This document shows, piece after piece, positions 53,430-62,804 of a stretch of 63,142 nt of DNA. The notes below the pieces were generated by a model that saw only the letters and a list, made by a program, of their open reading frames with translations, was not told where the DNA came from and did no database searches. This DNA is from JAFTYO01 sp045611785. Its GTDB lineage: Bacteria; Pseudomonadota; Alphaproteobacteria; RF32; CAG-239. Made by a program: the position numbers and the translations under genes. The stretch spans positions 1-63,142 of the forward strand of contig JAZKXV010000010.1 of NCBI GenBank assembly GCA_045611785.1. Direction: 5' to 3'. Numbering within the stretch: the first letter of the stretch is position 1; the number at the start of each line of letters is the position of its first letter.

Positions 53430-53644
53430 AATTGTTTTCTCCATAAATTAGTTTTTTTCGCCCACATAATGACAGATAATTTTTAATTAACAACCTATTT
53501 TATTGGCTAATTCAATCAATAATTATTACTAAATTGTTGTAATTAATTTACGAAATATGAAAAACGTATTGACATTTTAGTTTTAAAGTGTTCATCTAAG
53601 ACAATCTATTTATATTTATGTTCAATTTTTAAGATATAATCACC

Positions 53645-54151
53645 ATGTTGAAAAAACAGACAATTATTCAGGATTTTATTTTGCCTGAAATCCAAAGACT
53701 GGGTTTTACAGATGTGTTACTTAATGAACCTTATTGTCCACTCAGGCTTAAGTGTTATGTTAGAAATAATGATTCTGGAAGAGTATCTGTCGAAAAGATT
53801 AACTCTAGTGAGTCTTCCAATATGAATTATTTTTTCCCTGATTGCGCTTACAAACTCTATTTTATGTTCGGTAAAGATAAGAACGGTAAAATCAGTTTGT
53901 TTTGCAAAGATAAACCAGAAGACGAATTGTGTCGTGTAGTTGAGGGGGAATTTGGTTTTTATTTTAATGCTAAAATGTTTTTCCATTTATTACGTTTTGC
54001 AGAGCCTTCTATTTGGAGTGCTTTTATTAGAAACATAATCGTGGAAAATTACAACGAAATTGAAGAATTTGCTGAATTGCTTTATAATTCTCATGATTTA
54101 TTTGAAGAACAGCAAGTTACAGGAGCTTTATTTATCGATAAATTTCGATAA
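53645..54151 (+). CDS. Hypothetical protein, 168 residues
   Basis: The sequence (MLKKQTIIQDFILPEIQRLG ... CPLRLKCYVRNNDSGRVSVE ... FPDCAYKLYFMFGKD ... FNAKMFFHLLRFAEPSIWSA) is a mixed alpha/beta soluble protein that I do not recognise. It lacks a signal peptide or membrane helix. Codon use matches its neighbours, and a bidirectional terminator follows its stop directly, which supports it as a real gene. It is divergent from adhE and convergent with the AsmA-type giant. Confidence 0.6.
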   Translation: MLKKQTIIQDFILPEIQRLGFTDVLLNEPYCPLRLKCYVRNNDSGRVSVEKINSSESSNMNYFFPDCAYKLYFMFGKDKNGKISLFCKDKPEDELCRVVEGEFGFYFNAKMFFHLLRFAEPSIWSAFIRNIIVENYNEIEEFAELLYNSHDLFEEQQVTGALFIDKFR

Positions 54152-54199
54152 AATAATAAAAAATAATCGCCTAATTTAAGGCGATTATTTTTTATTATT
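54152..54199. terminator. Bidirectional terminator, 21-bp perfect stem
   Basis: The stem runs 54152-54172 and 54179-54199 (core AATCGCCT / AGGCGATT) with an AATTTA loop; the A and T tracts give a U run in both directions. The stop codon of the AsmA-type gene lies inside its 3' arm. Confidence 0.92.
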
Positions 54200-57100
54200 T
54201 TTTCTTCACTATTGTTCCGCTCGAAAAGACCTCATCTGTGGTGCTAATAGGTCTTAATACAGGAGCATCTTTAACTTCATCAGTTTCAGTTTGTTGAACT
54301 TTTTTAGATGAAGCAGGCTTTGTAATTATTCCGCTTGGCACCATTTTTGGTCTGTATTCGGCAGATGTATCAAGAGGAACCATTGTTAATTCTTCTACCA
54401 CTTTAGGTTCTTCAATTTCAGGCTCTTCTTCTATTTCTTCTTGTTCTTCAACATTTTCAGTCGGTTCAGCAATTACATCTTTAACAGTCTCAATATTTGT
54501 CGGTTGAACTTGAGTAGGTACAATTGGTGATATTGTGTTGATTTCTTCCTTAACATCAGGAGCTTTTTGCATAACTGTAAAAGGTACTCTGTTAGTTTGT
54601 GTAGCAATAGATGGAGTTGATGGGACAACCTCTTTCACTGAGTTAATAACAGGTACTGCAATTTCAGGTACCTTATTTACAATTACTGGTTGAGAAATTT
54701 TTTCCGGTACTTGGATGGTAACACTTTTAGAGTTTTGTGTATCTGTTTGAGTATTGACAATAGGTAAGGTTGGTTGTGGATCTACCTTTACCTCTTCTTT
54801 AATTTCTACTTTTGGTTGAGTTACAACAGGCTGAGGTACTGCTTCAGTAGGTACAGATTGTCCTTCTTCAATGATAATGATTTTAGATTTATATTTATTA
54901 CTATCTGTGGTTATAATATTTTTATTTAAAAAAGCTTTTTCTTCCTCAATTTTAGCATTTTCCTGAGCAGCCTTTATTTGTTCTTGTTTTTTGATAGCTT
55001 CGTTTTCTTCATTTTTAACAAGGTTTGTTGTATAGTCAAATAAATTCTGCATATTAGAATTTAATGTATCCATCTCAGATTTGATTTTTTCTAAGCTTTC
55101 AGCAAGCAATGCTTGTTGCAATTCCATATCAGTAATATTTGAGGATTCAACAATGTCATCTTTAATTAACAATGCTTTGTTATGGAAATCGGTTATTATT
55201 CTTAAAGATGTTTCTATTTTATTTTTATAATCAGCCACTTTAGGTTCATTATCAATTATTATCAATGATTGTACTGCAATTAATCTGTCAACATAATTGT
55301 TCAATGTTTCTTGATAAGTGTTGGTTTTAGTTTGAGCATTATCATATATATTCTTAATTAATGCATAATTAGTGTACGCATGATTTTGAATATCTGTTTT
55401 ATATGTATCATCTAATTCTCTTATCATATTGTTTATCTGAGAATCAAAAATTTCGGTTTTTGTATGTATTTGAACTATATGATCATCATTAAAATCAGTT
55501 TTTGGAAGTTCCTGCATAGCATACAACTGATTTAATATATCTGATACAACTATATCAGAGGTTGCATAGTTATTTTTGCTTACAATGTTACTGCTTAACT
55601 TTTCATATTTGCGAAGACGTGGCAAAACATCAAACTCTATTAAATCAATTAAATTAGTTACAATGCTTTGAGCTTGTTTCATTTTAGTATCTAACTCATC
55701 TTTTTTAGCTTTCTGAGCAGCTTCTTCGGTTAATCTGATTTTTTCCCAATGGCTGTCATATTTCTCTTTTAATGCAGAGCTGTTAATTACTAAGTTAGGG
55801 TTGTTTAATGAACCATTCCATTGATATGTAACAGGTAACACAGTGTCTTTAAGGTTGTTAAATGTTAAAGTAAAGCCTGTATCAATAGTCCAGTTTATTA
55901 TATCTATATTACCCGTAACGGCAACATTTGCGTTATCTGTGATTAAATTAGCATTTTTAAGTGTAGCAATACCATTTTTAATGTTTAACATACTTTTCAT
56001 GGTGTTAAAGAACGTATTACCACTTTGTAAGTTTGTTCTTAACATATCAAATAAGCCATCAGAATGAGTTCTATCTTTTAAGTCTCCTTCAATGAAAGCT
56101 AAGTCCCAACCTTTGAAATCAACATCACTAACATCAATAGATGCTTGAGCATTTAATCCTTTGATGAAGTTTTCTTCTGATGTGGCAGGGGCATCAAAAC
56201 TAATAGATGAGTTAGCACGACCTTGTAAAAACTCATATTTTTTACCGCCTATATCAGATATATTAAAGTCATCGATTTTAATATCACCTTTAACTTTAGC
56301 CTCAGAGTTAATATCAAACACTAAGTTAGCACTGATATTTGTATCTTTATTTTTGGCGGTAATATTTTCAACTTTAATTAATCCTTGTTTAATGTTGATA
56401 TCAGTTTTCAAGTTTTGAGCATGTAAATTATTGATGCTAAAATTATCTGTGCTGAATTTGCCGGTTAATTCAAAATCTTTATATAAATCATAATTAATAG
56501 GGGTGGCGTCAAAAGATGGTCTCTTCAAAAAATTCAGAGATGTATCAATGGTCTTATTTTTTTTGATTTGTTTAAGATTGTTGTTTGCCGGATTATAAAT
56601 GAAACGATCAAACTCAAAGTTGTTAGCACTAATATTTGCTGTAATTTGCGGATATTCATTAATTACAACAGATAATTCACCCTTGAAATTATTTGCGCCG
56701 ATATATGCGTCAATATCTTTAGCAGTCCAATTTTGAGAATATCCTCCTACATTTCCTTTAAATGTAAAGATGTTAGCGGCCATATATTGTGGCTTATAAT
56801 TATATCCCATTTTATTAACGAAATCTACAAAATCGGGAGTTCTAAATTCCATATTACCGTTAAAGTTTAAGTAGTCATTTGCGGTAAATAAAACACCTGA
56901 ATATAAGAAACTTGATTTATCAACAGAGTTTACAGATTTTATGTTAAGATTTTTTACTGTACCTGTAAAAATACCTTTTGATGACACTTTTTGAGCGTTG
57001 TGAAGAATGGTGTTATTAGGGATTTGTATTCCGAATTTTTGAGTAAAATCTTTGAATTTACTTGTTTTAATGCTATATTTAACATTTTTAAGATTTGCAT

Positions 57101-58889
57101 CATTGTTATTATAAGAAAGTTCTCCGGAAAGATCTAAATTAGCATCGTTAATGTTCTCAACATTAAATTTCTTAACTTTGATTTTATTTTGTGTTGTATT
57201 AATTTGGAAATTAATCTTTTCTAGTGCAAATTGATGATAAATAGCTAAATCTATTTTGCTTTCAGATTTTATATTGTAATCTTGCATAAACTTAAGTTTA
57301 TTTAACACTAAATTTAGCCTTTTATCGAACGAAAGCTTTTTTTCTTCTTCGGTAAACGGTGGTAAGTAGTGATCAAAGTTAATATTATCAATATTTAACA
57401 AAACAGATAAATCAATACGATCATTTTTCATAATTTCAACATAACCATTTGCCGAAGTTTTATCAATTGTAAAGGTTAACGGCTGAATATTAGCGTGTTT
57501 TAAGGTTCCTAACACGTCAAAATTAAAGTTTGCATTGCTGTATGTAGCAGGAGCATATGTTTTGGGACGTATTCCTAATTGATCTAAAAATTTAAGAAAA
57601 TCCTGACTTAATGATTTCACATTAAATTTGTATGTTAAAAGTTGGTTGTTTTCAAAAACATCACCAGATATAACGAAATCAGTATCACCTGCCATTAATC
57701 CGGATAAATCTTTGATATAGAATACATCATTTATTAAATCGAGGCTGAGATTAAAATTGCGAATAGGCTGATTGTTTAAATTAGCTTTCACAGCTTTTAA
57801 ATCTGCAATTAAGTCAAAATCATAAAATGGATTATATGGAATATTTTCCTTATCCAATCTTTTGAGTTGCTCTTTGATGATGCCAATTATAGGCATCAAA
57901 TCTAAATCAGTCATTTCAAAAAATGCTTCAATTTTTCTTTTATCTTCATCAGGGTTTGGTTTTAAAGGTATAAGAATGTTACCTGCACCTGCGGTATTGT
58001 CGCCATATTTTATGATGAAGCTTGAAAGGTCAATTTGTTGATCATTTGTAATAAGCTCAATAGAACAAGCTAAGGGATAATTAAAATCTTGGGGCAAAAT
58101 TACTTGGTTAGTTAGCTCATTTATAAAATTAGATGGCTTTTTAGATTCGATAATAAAGTTTCCTTTAATTTCTTTGTTGCTGGATAACATTGAACCGTCA
58201 AAACGAGCATAACTTTCGGTTGTAGGGTGTGTCAAAACCAAGTTTAATGATGTGGCAAAACTTTCTGTTAATGTACCTAAATTAAGAGCAAAACCGGCAG
58301 GATTACCATCTTTAACAAAATTACCGTCAATACGATATGGACCGGATAAGCTTTCGGCAGTAACTTCGGCATTAAGATCTGCTAAAATAACATTAATACC
58401 TAATCCGTCGTTAATTATTTGCACATTAGCATCTTTTAACAAAACACTGTTTAATGACACTTCAACAGTATCAAGCTTATTTCTTTGTAAGTCGCTGATT
58501 TCTGAATACCAGTTTAATTTTCCGTTAGGCAAGAAATCTATTAAAATATTGGCATTTAACAGAGACATATTATCAATTATAAATTGTCCTTGGAGAAGAG
58601 GCAATAATGATAATTCTGTAACCATTTCGCTAATTACGGCTAAAGGTTGCGTTTGATTCTCTCCGGTTCTGTTATAAATTTTGATATCTTTGGCAGATAA
58701 ATAAGGAGAAGGGAAAAATTCTAAAGATACAGGACCTTCAAAAACAATTTTTTTACCTGATATTTCTTCAAAATGTTCAGCTATTTTATTTTTGTGTTTG
58801 TTCCAATCTATTGTGGAAACATATGCATATAAACCACCGAAAGATACACCAATAAATATAATTAGTGTGACAAATATTTTTTTAAACAC
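54195..58889 (-). CDS. AsmA-family giant with disordered Pro/Glu-rich tail
   Basis: A 1564-residue protein from a GTG at 58889, chosen because AGGAGAATTATAC stands right before it and the AsmA N-terminus (membrane helix FVTLIIFIGVSFGGLYAYV, then EEISGKKIVFEGPVSLEFFPSPYLSAKDIKI) follows at once; the frame extends 41 codons further into the cdd promoter without a ribosome binding site. A long beta-rich periplasmic part contains the AsmA C-terminal block (NGIATLKNANLITDNANVAV). Residues about 1080-1320 are helical/coiled coil, and the last ~250 are rich in P, V, E and T. AsmA-type proteins are linked to lipid transport and outer-membrane assembly; the tail is unusual. Confidence 0.82.
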   Translation of the reverse strand: MFKKIFVTLIIFIGVSFGGLYAYVSTIDWNKHKNKIAEHFEEISGKKIVFEGPVSLEFFPSPYLSAKDIKIYNRTGENQTQPLAVISEMVTELSLLPLLQGQFIIDNMSLLNANILIDFLPNGKLNWYSEISDLQRNKLDTVEVSLNSVLLKDANVQIINDGLGINVILADLNAEVTAESLSGPYRIDGNFVKDGNPAGFALNLGTLTESFATSLNLVLTHPTTESYARFDGSMLSSNKEIKGNFIIESKKPSNFINELTNQVILPQDFNYPLACSIELITNDQQIDLSSFIIKYGDNTAGAGNILIPLKPNPDEDKRKIEAFFEMTDLDLMPIIGIIKEQLKRLDKENIPYNPFYDFDLIADLKAVKANLNNQPIRNFNLSLDLINDVFYIKDLSGLMAGDTDFVISGDVFENNQLLTYKFNVKSLSQDFLKFLDQLGIRPKTYAPATYSNANFNFDVLGTLKHANIQPLTFTIDKTSANGYVEIMKNDRIDLSVLLNIDNINFDHYLPPFTEEEKKLSFDKRLNLVLNKLKFMQDYNIKSESKIDLAIYHQFALEKINFQINTTQNKIKVKKFNVENINDANLDLSGELSYNNNDANLKNVKYSIKTSKFKDFTQKFGIQIPNNTILHNAQKVSSKGIFTGTVKNLNIKSVNSVDKSSFLYSGVLFTANDYLNFNGNMEFRTPDFVDFVNKMGYNYKPQYMAANIFTFKGNVGGYSQNWTAKDIDAYIGANNFKGELSVVINEYPQITANISANNFEFDRFIYNPANNNLKQIKKNKTIDTSLNFLKRPSFDATPINYDLYKDFELTGKFSTDNFSINNLHAQNLKTDINIKQGLIKVENITAKNKDTNISANLVFDINSEAKVKGDIKIDDFNISDIGGKKYEFLQGRANSSISFDAPATSEENFIKGLNAQASIDVSDVDFKGWDLAFIEGDLKDRTHSDGLFDMLRTNLQSGNTFFNTMKSMLNIKNGIATLKNANLITDNANVAVTGNIDIINWTIDTGFTLTFNNLKDTVLPVTYQWNGSLNNPNLVINSSALKEKYDSHWEKIRLTEEAAQKAKKDELDTKMKQAQSIVTNLIDLIEFDVLPRLRKYEKLSSNIVSKNNYATSDIVVSDILNQLYAMQELPKTDFNDDHIVQIHTKTEIFDSQINNMIRELDDTYKTDIQNHAYTNYALIKNIYDNAQTKTNTYQETLNNYVDRLIAVQSLIIIDNEPKVADYKNKIETSLRIITDFHNKALLIKDDIVESSNITDMELQQALLAESLEKIKSEMDTLNSNMQNLFDYTTNLVKNEENEAIKKQEQIKAAQENAKIEEEKAFLNKNIITTDSNKYKSKIIIIEEGQSVPTEAVPQPVVTQPKVEIKEEVKVDPQPTLPIVNTQTDTQNSKSVTIQVPEKISQPVIVNKVPEIAVPVINSVKEVVPSTPSIATQTNRVPFTVMQKAPDVKEEINTISPIVPTQVQPTNIETVKDVIAEPTENVEEQEEIEEEPEIEEPKVVEELTMVPLDTSAEYRPKMVPSGIITKPASSKKVQQTETDEVKDAPVLRPISTTDEVFSSGTIVKKK

Positions 58890-58993
58890 GTATAATTCTC
58901 CTGTTATAAACTTAAAAAGTCTTTGCCAAATATAAATATACTGTATAGAATAAATAACATAAATCAACAGTTTTTTAATTAAGGACACAAGAA

Positions 58994-59398
58994 ATGTCAG
59001 ATTTAAATACACTTTTTATAAAAGCTCTTGAAGCAAGAAAAAATGCATACGCCCCATATTCTCATTTTTATGTTGGAGTGGCAATACGTTCATCTAATAA
59101 TAATGTTTATATCGGATGTAATGTCGAAAATGTATCTTATCCGTGTGGAACATGCGCAGAAGCCGGGGCAATTGCTTCTATGCATGCAAACGGAGATAGA
59201 CTTATACAAGATATAGTTGTTGTAGCAGATTCTGACAAACTAATCACACCATGCGGAGCTTGTTTGCAACGTATTTTTGAATTTGCAGATGAAAACACCA
59301 AGGTTCATTTAGCAGATTTAACTTCAGTTAAGAAAACATATCTCATATCGGAGCTTTTACCTATGGCATTTGATGAAAAGGAATTGAGAAATGATTAA
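58994..59398 (+). CDS. cdd: Cytidine deaminase
   Basis: Converts cytidine and deoxycytidine to uridine forms for salvage. The 134-residue homotetrameric type has PYSHFYVGVA, the zinc/catalytic motif CAE (Cys54, Glu56) in CGTCAEAGAI, and PCGACLQRI with Cys87 and Cys90 as the other zinc ligands. It is first of the operon cdd-punA-deoA and overlaps punA by 8 nt. AAGGACACAAGA precedes the ATG. Confidence 0.95.
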   Translation: MSDLNTLFIKALEARKNAYAPYSHFYVGVAIRSSNNNVYIGCNVENVSYPCGTCAEAGAIASMHANGDRLIQDIVVVADSDKLITPCGACLQRIFEFADENTKVHLADLTSVKKTYLISELLPMAFDEKELRND

Positions 59399-60191
59399 TA
59401 CATATGTTCAAAACTTAAAAAGAGAGTTTGGAAATAAAAAACCAGATACGTTGCTTATATTAGGTTCCGGATTAGGTTCTTTGGCTGATGAAATTCAGAA
59501 CAAGATTGTTGTTGAATATGAAAAAGTGGGTTTCCCTAAAAGTTCCGTATCAGGACATGCCGGTCAGTTAGTGGTAGGCACACTTGGTAAAACCGAAGTG
59601 GTTTGCATGCAAGGACGTTTTCATCTTTATGAAGGACACAATCCTGAGCTTATTAAAAATGTGATGTGTGCATTTAAAGAAGTTGGTGTTAAAAATTTAA
59701 TCGTTACAAATGCTGCAGGTTCGTTAAATACTGATATGCCGGCTGGGAGTTTGATGCTGATTAATGATCATATCAATTTCAGTGGTAAAAATCCGTTGGT
59801 TGGTCCAAATGATGAAAAATATGGTCCTCGTTTTGTGGATCTAAGCCATACCTATGATGCTGATTTGCGCGAACAAGTTAAAAATATTGCAGAAAAATTA
59901 GATATTAAACTTTTTGAAGGTGTATATCTTATGGTGTTAGGGCCAAATTTTGAAACTGCAGCTGAAATTAAGGCGTTTAAGGTGTTAGGTGCTGATGCTG
60001 TCGGTATGTCTACAGTTCCGGAAGTTATGGCAGCAGTGTATACTGGAATGAAAGTGTTGGGCGTATCTGTTATTACAAACTTAGGAACAGGCTTGAAAAC
60101 TTCTATTCAAAGCCATGCTGAAACATTAGAACAAGCTCAAAAAGCAACACAAAAACTAGCAAGATTACTAAAAGAATATATGGAGAAATAA
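59391..60191 (+). CDS. punA: Purine nucleoside phosphorylase
   Basis: Cleaves (deoxy)inosine and guanosine with phosphate to the base and (deoxy)ribose-1-phosphate. The 266-residue trimeric family I enzyme has LILGSGLGSLADEI, GHAGQLVVG, QGRFHLYEGH, TNAAGSLN and GPNFETAAEIKAFKVLGADAVGMSTVPE, all hallmarks of the family. It sits between cdd and deoA, separated from the latter by 1 nt, so the three enzymes form one salvage pathway delivering pentose phosphates. Confidence 0.95.
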   Translation: MINTYVQNLKREFGNKKPDTLLILGSGLGSLADEIQNKIVVEYEKVGFPKSSVSGHAGQLVVGTLGKTEVVCMQGRFHLYEGHNPELIKNVMCAFKEVGVKNLIVTNAAGSLNTDMPAGSLMLINDHINFSGKNPLVGPNDEKYGPRFVDLSHTYDADLREQVKNIAEKLDIKLFEGVYLMVLGPNFETAAEIKAFKVLGADAVGMSTVPEVMAAVYTGMKVLGVSVITNLGTGLKTSIQSHAETLEQAQKATQKLARLLKEYMEK

Positions 60192-60192
60192 G

Positions 60193-61497
60193 ATGTTTCC
60201 TCAAGAGATTATAAGAAAAAAAAGAGATGGTAAAACTTTAAGCACAGAAGAAATAAACTTTTTTGTAAAAGGTATTACCGATGGTTCAATTGCAGATAGT
60301 CAAACCGCAGCTTTAACTATGGCGATTTTTTTGAATGGATTTAATAAAAACGAAACAGTGGATTTAACATTATCTATGAGAGATTCCGGTGATGTTTTGA
60401 AATGGAACTTAAATGGTCCTGTAATTGATAAGCATTCAAGCGGTGGAGTAGGAGATAAAGTTAGTCTTATGTTAGCTCCTATTTTAGCAGCTTGCGGAGG
60501 ATTTGTTCCAATGATTTCAGGTCGTGGTTTGGGACATACAGGTGGAACACTCGATAAATTTGATTCTATAAAGGGGTATAATACACTGCCTTCAAATGAA
60601 TTGTTTGTTAAAACAGTAGAAGAAGTTGGATGTGCGATAATTGGTCAAACCGGAAATTTGGCACCAGCAGATAAAAAAATTTATGCAATTAGAGATGTTT
60701 GTGCAACTGTTGAATCTATAAACTTGATTACGGCTTCTATATTATCTAAAAAATTAGCCGCAGGACTCGATTATCTGGTTATGGACTTAAAATGCGGTAA
60801 TGGTGCATTTATGGATAATATTGATGATGCATGTGCTTTAGCTCGCTCTATTGTAGATGTTGCAAATGGGGCAGGTACCAAAACAACAGCTCTTGTTACA
60901 AATATGAGTGAAGTGTTAGGATATACTGTCGGAAACGCTTTAGAAGTAATTGAATCTGTTGAATATTTGAAAAATCAGAATGTTAATAAGCGCTTAGATA
61001 TAGTAACTAAAGAATTATGTAGCGAATTGTTGGTTTCTTGCGGTTTGTACAAAACCAAAGAAGATGCAATGTTAAAAATTAATCAGGTTTTAGCTAACGG
61101 AGAAGCTCTTGAAAGATTTGCTAAAATGGTTTCTATGCTTGGCGGACCGACGGATTTTGTTCAAAGACCTGAAGAATACATGCCAAAAGCACAAATAGTA
61201 AAACCTGTTTTTGCTGATAAAAAAGGTTATGTTGCTTCAATGAAAACAAGAGATATCGGTATGTTGATAGTTGGTTTAAAAGGGGGACGTGTTCATCCTG
61301 ATCAAAAATTGGATTATGCAACAGGATTTAGTTCGTTCTGTCAGGTTGGTGATTATGTAGATGAGAAAACACCTCTTGCATACATTCATGCTCAAACCGA
61401 AGAAGATTATCAAAAAACAGCAGATGAGCTTAAAAAACTAATTTGTGTAGAGGAAGAATATAAGCTTTCTCCGGTGATAATTGATAGCGTCAGATAA
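60193..61497 (+). CDS. deoA: Thymidine / pyrimidine-nucleoside phosphorylase
   Basis: Phosphorolysis of thymidine or other pyrimidine nucleosides. In its 434 residues the signature DKHSSGGVGDKVSLMLAP is near 76-93, with SGRGLGHTGGTLDKF next and DLKCGNGAFM for the metal/substrate site. The length fits DeoA/PyNP. Since cdd turns cytidine into uridine, the enzyme may be a uridine-accepting PyNP; the two cannot be separated by sight. It is last in the operon, followed by a terminator. Confidence 0.92.
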   Translation: MFPQEIIRKKRDGKTLSTEEINFFVKGITDGSIADSQTAALTMAIFLNGFNKNETVDLTLSMRDSGDVLKWNLNGPVIDKHSSGGVGDKVSLMLAPILAACGGFVPMISGRGLGHTGGTLDKFDSIKGYNTLPSNELFVKTVEEVGCAIIGQTGNLAPADKKIYAIRDVCATVESINLITASILSKKLAAGLDYLVMDLKCGNGAFMDNIDDACALARSIVDVANGAGTKTTALVTNMSEVLGYTVGNALEVIESVEYLKNQNVNKRLDIVTKELCSELLVSCGLYKTKEDAMLKINQVLANGEALERFAKMVSMLGGPTDFVQRPEEYMPKAQIVKPVFADKKGYVASMKTRDIGMLIVGLKGGRVHPDQKLDYATGFSSFCQVGDYVDEKTPLAYIHAQTEEDYQKTADELKKLICVEEEYKLSPVIIDSVR

Positions 61498-61504
61498 TAA
61501 AACC

Positions 61505-61528
61505 AAATCCCCGATTAATCGGGGATTT
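61505..61528. terminator. Terminator of the nucleoside salvage operon
   Basis: AAATCCCCGATT and AATCGGGGATTT form a 24-nt near-perfect palindrome followed by a T run, also usable by the convergent sufD gene. Confidence 0.88.
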
Positions 61529-61556
61529 TTTAATTTTATGAGGCTTATTTTCTATA

Positions 61557-62804
61557 TTAAAATGATTGCAACCAGGTTTTTATATTCAAATTATCGATAG
61601 AAGAGAAAGGCTCTTCAATAAACGCTTTTATTAAAATTTGTTTTGCATTTTCTTCGCTAATTCCTCTTGAACGCAGATAAAACATTTGATCTTTATCTAG
61701 TTCGCCGCAAGTTGCACCGTGAGAACATTTTACATCATCAGCAAAAATTTCTAATTCAGGTTTAACATCGACTTCGGAATTATCGCTTAATATTATGGCT
61801 TTATGTAATTGGTATCCTTGAGTATTTACAGCATTCGGTGCGATATGTACTTTTCCTTTAAAAACTCCTTTAGAGTTGCCATCGACAACACCTTTTATTA
61901 GTTGCTTAGAATAGGTAGATTGATGTAAATGTTCAATATTTGTAACAGTACCAACTGTTGCCCAACCGTTTATGTTGTAAGCAGAATTTATGCATGTGCT
62001 GGCATTTTCTTCTTGTAAGCGAACTACTGTTTCGTTTTGAGCTAAATTTGCACCTTTTTGAAAACAAAAACTTTCATATTTAGCATTTTCTTTTATGTTT
62101 GCGCAATTTAACGCAATATGAGTAGCCTTAAAAGCTTCATTTTGAACTTTGTAATGATTTAGGCTTGCATTTTTATCAACAAAGAACTCGTTTATAATAT
62201 TATTAAAGTATTGAGATTTTATATTTGATGTATGGTGATAGTATTCTATAATTTCAAGTTTTGCATTAGGTTCGGCAACTATCACATTGTGAATATTTGA
62301 TAAAATTTTTTCGTTAGTGCTTGTGTGATAAATTAAAGAGATAGGTTTGTCGAGCTGATAATTCTCACAAACTCTGATAAATAAGCCTTGTTCTAAGTAT
62401 GTGGTATTAAGCGCAGCAAACGGAAAATTATTCATATTAAAACTTTGATTTAAATATTTTTCCGTTAGTTTATTTTCAATTGCTTGGAGTAAAGGCATAA
62501 CTTCAACGCCTTCAGAGATAGCTAAATTGTGATTTACCAATTTTCCGTTACAAAAATTTATTTCATATGTTTCTATATCTAAAATTGGCTGTTTGTATAC
62601 GCAATCGTAAGAATTTTGTGTTAAAAATACAAAATCATCGGTGTTTAATTCTCTAACTTTTATATATTTCCAATTTTCATTTTTTGGGGTAGGTAAACCT
62701 TGTTGCAAAAAAGATTGTCTGCCTTTTTTACGTAAATCGGAAATAGCTGAAATATTTTCGCCTTGTAAAGTTATGTCATGAACTAATCCAACCATGTTAA
62801 GCAT
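61557..62804 (-). CDS. sufD: Fe-S cluster assembly protein SufD
   Basis: SufD is part of the SufBCD scaffold that builds iron-sulfur clusters. The 415-residue protein has the N-terminal helix PTPKNENWKYIKVREL and the beta-helix core; VFKGKVHIAPNAVNTQGYQL, NSEVDVKPELEIFADDVKCSHGATCGELD and FYLRSRGIS are the standard SufD blocks, with His and Cys in CSHGATCG. It follows sufC with an 8-nt overlap. Supply of clusters fits the iron-sulfur-rich PFOR. Confidence 0.95.
   Translation of the reverse strand: MLNMVGLVHDITLQGENISAISDLRKKGRQSFLQQGLPTPKNENWKYIKVRELNTDDFVFLTQNSYDCVYKQPILDIETYEINFCNGKLVNHNLAISEGVEVMPLLQAIENKLTEKYLNQSFNMNNFPFAALNTTYLEQGLFIRVCENYQLDKPISLIYHTSTNEKILSNIHNVIVAEPNAKLEIIEYYHHTSNIKSQYFNNIINEFFVDKNASLNHYKVQNEAFKATHIALNCANIKENAKYESFCFQKGANLAQNETVVRLQEENASTCINSAYNINGWATVGTVTNIEHLHQSTYSKQLIKGVVDGNSKGVFKGKVHIAPNAVNTQGYQLHKAIILSDNSEVDVKPELEIFADDVKCSHGATCGELDKDQMFYLRSRGISEENAKQILIKAFIEEPFSSIDNLNIKTWLQSF

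Noticed and set aside
58890..59012. 41-codon extension of the AsmA-type gene into cdd
   Set aside because: It has no RBS and overlaps the divergent cdd gene; AGGAG plus GTG at 58889 fits the AsmA start.
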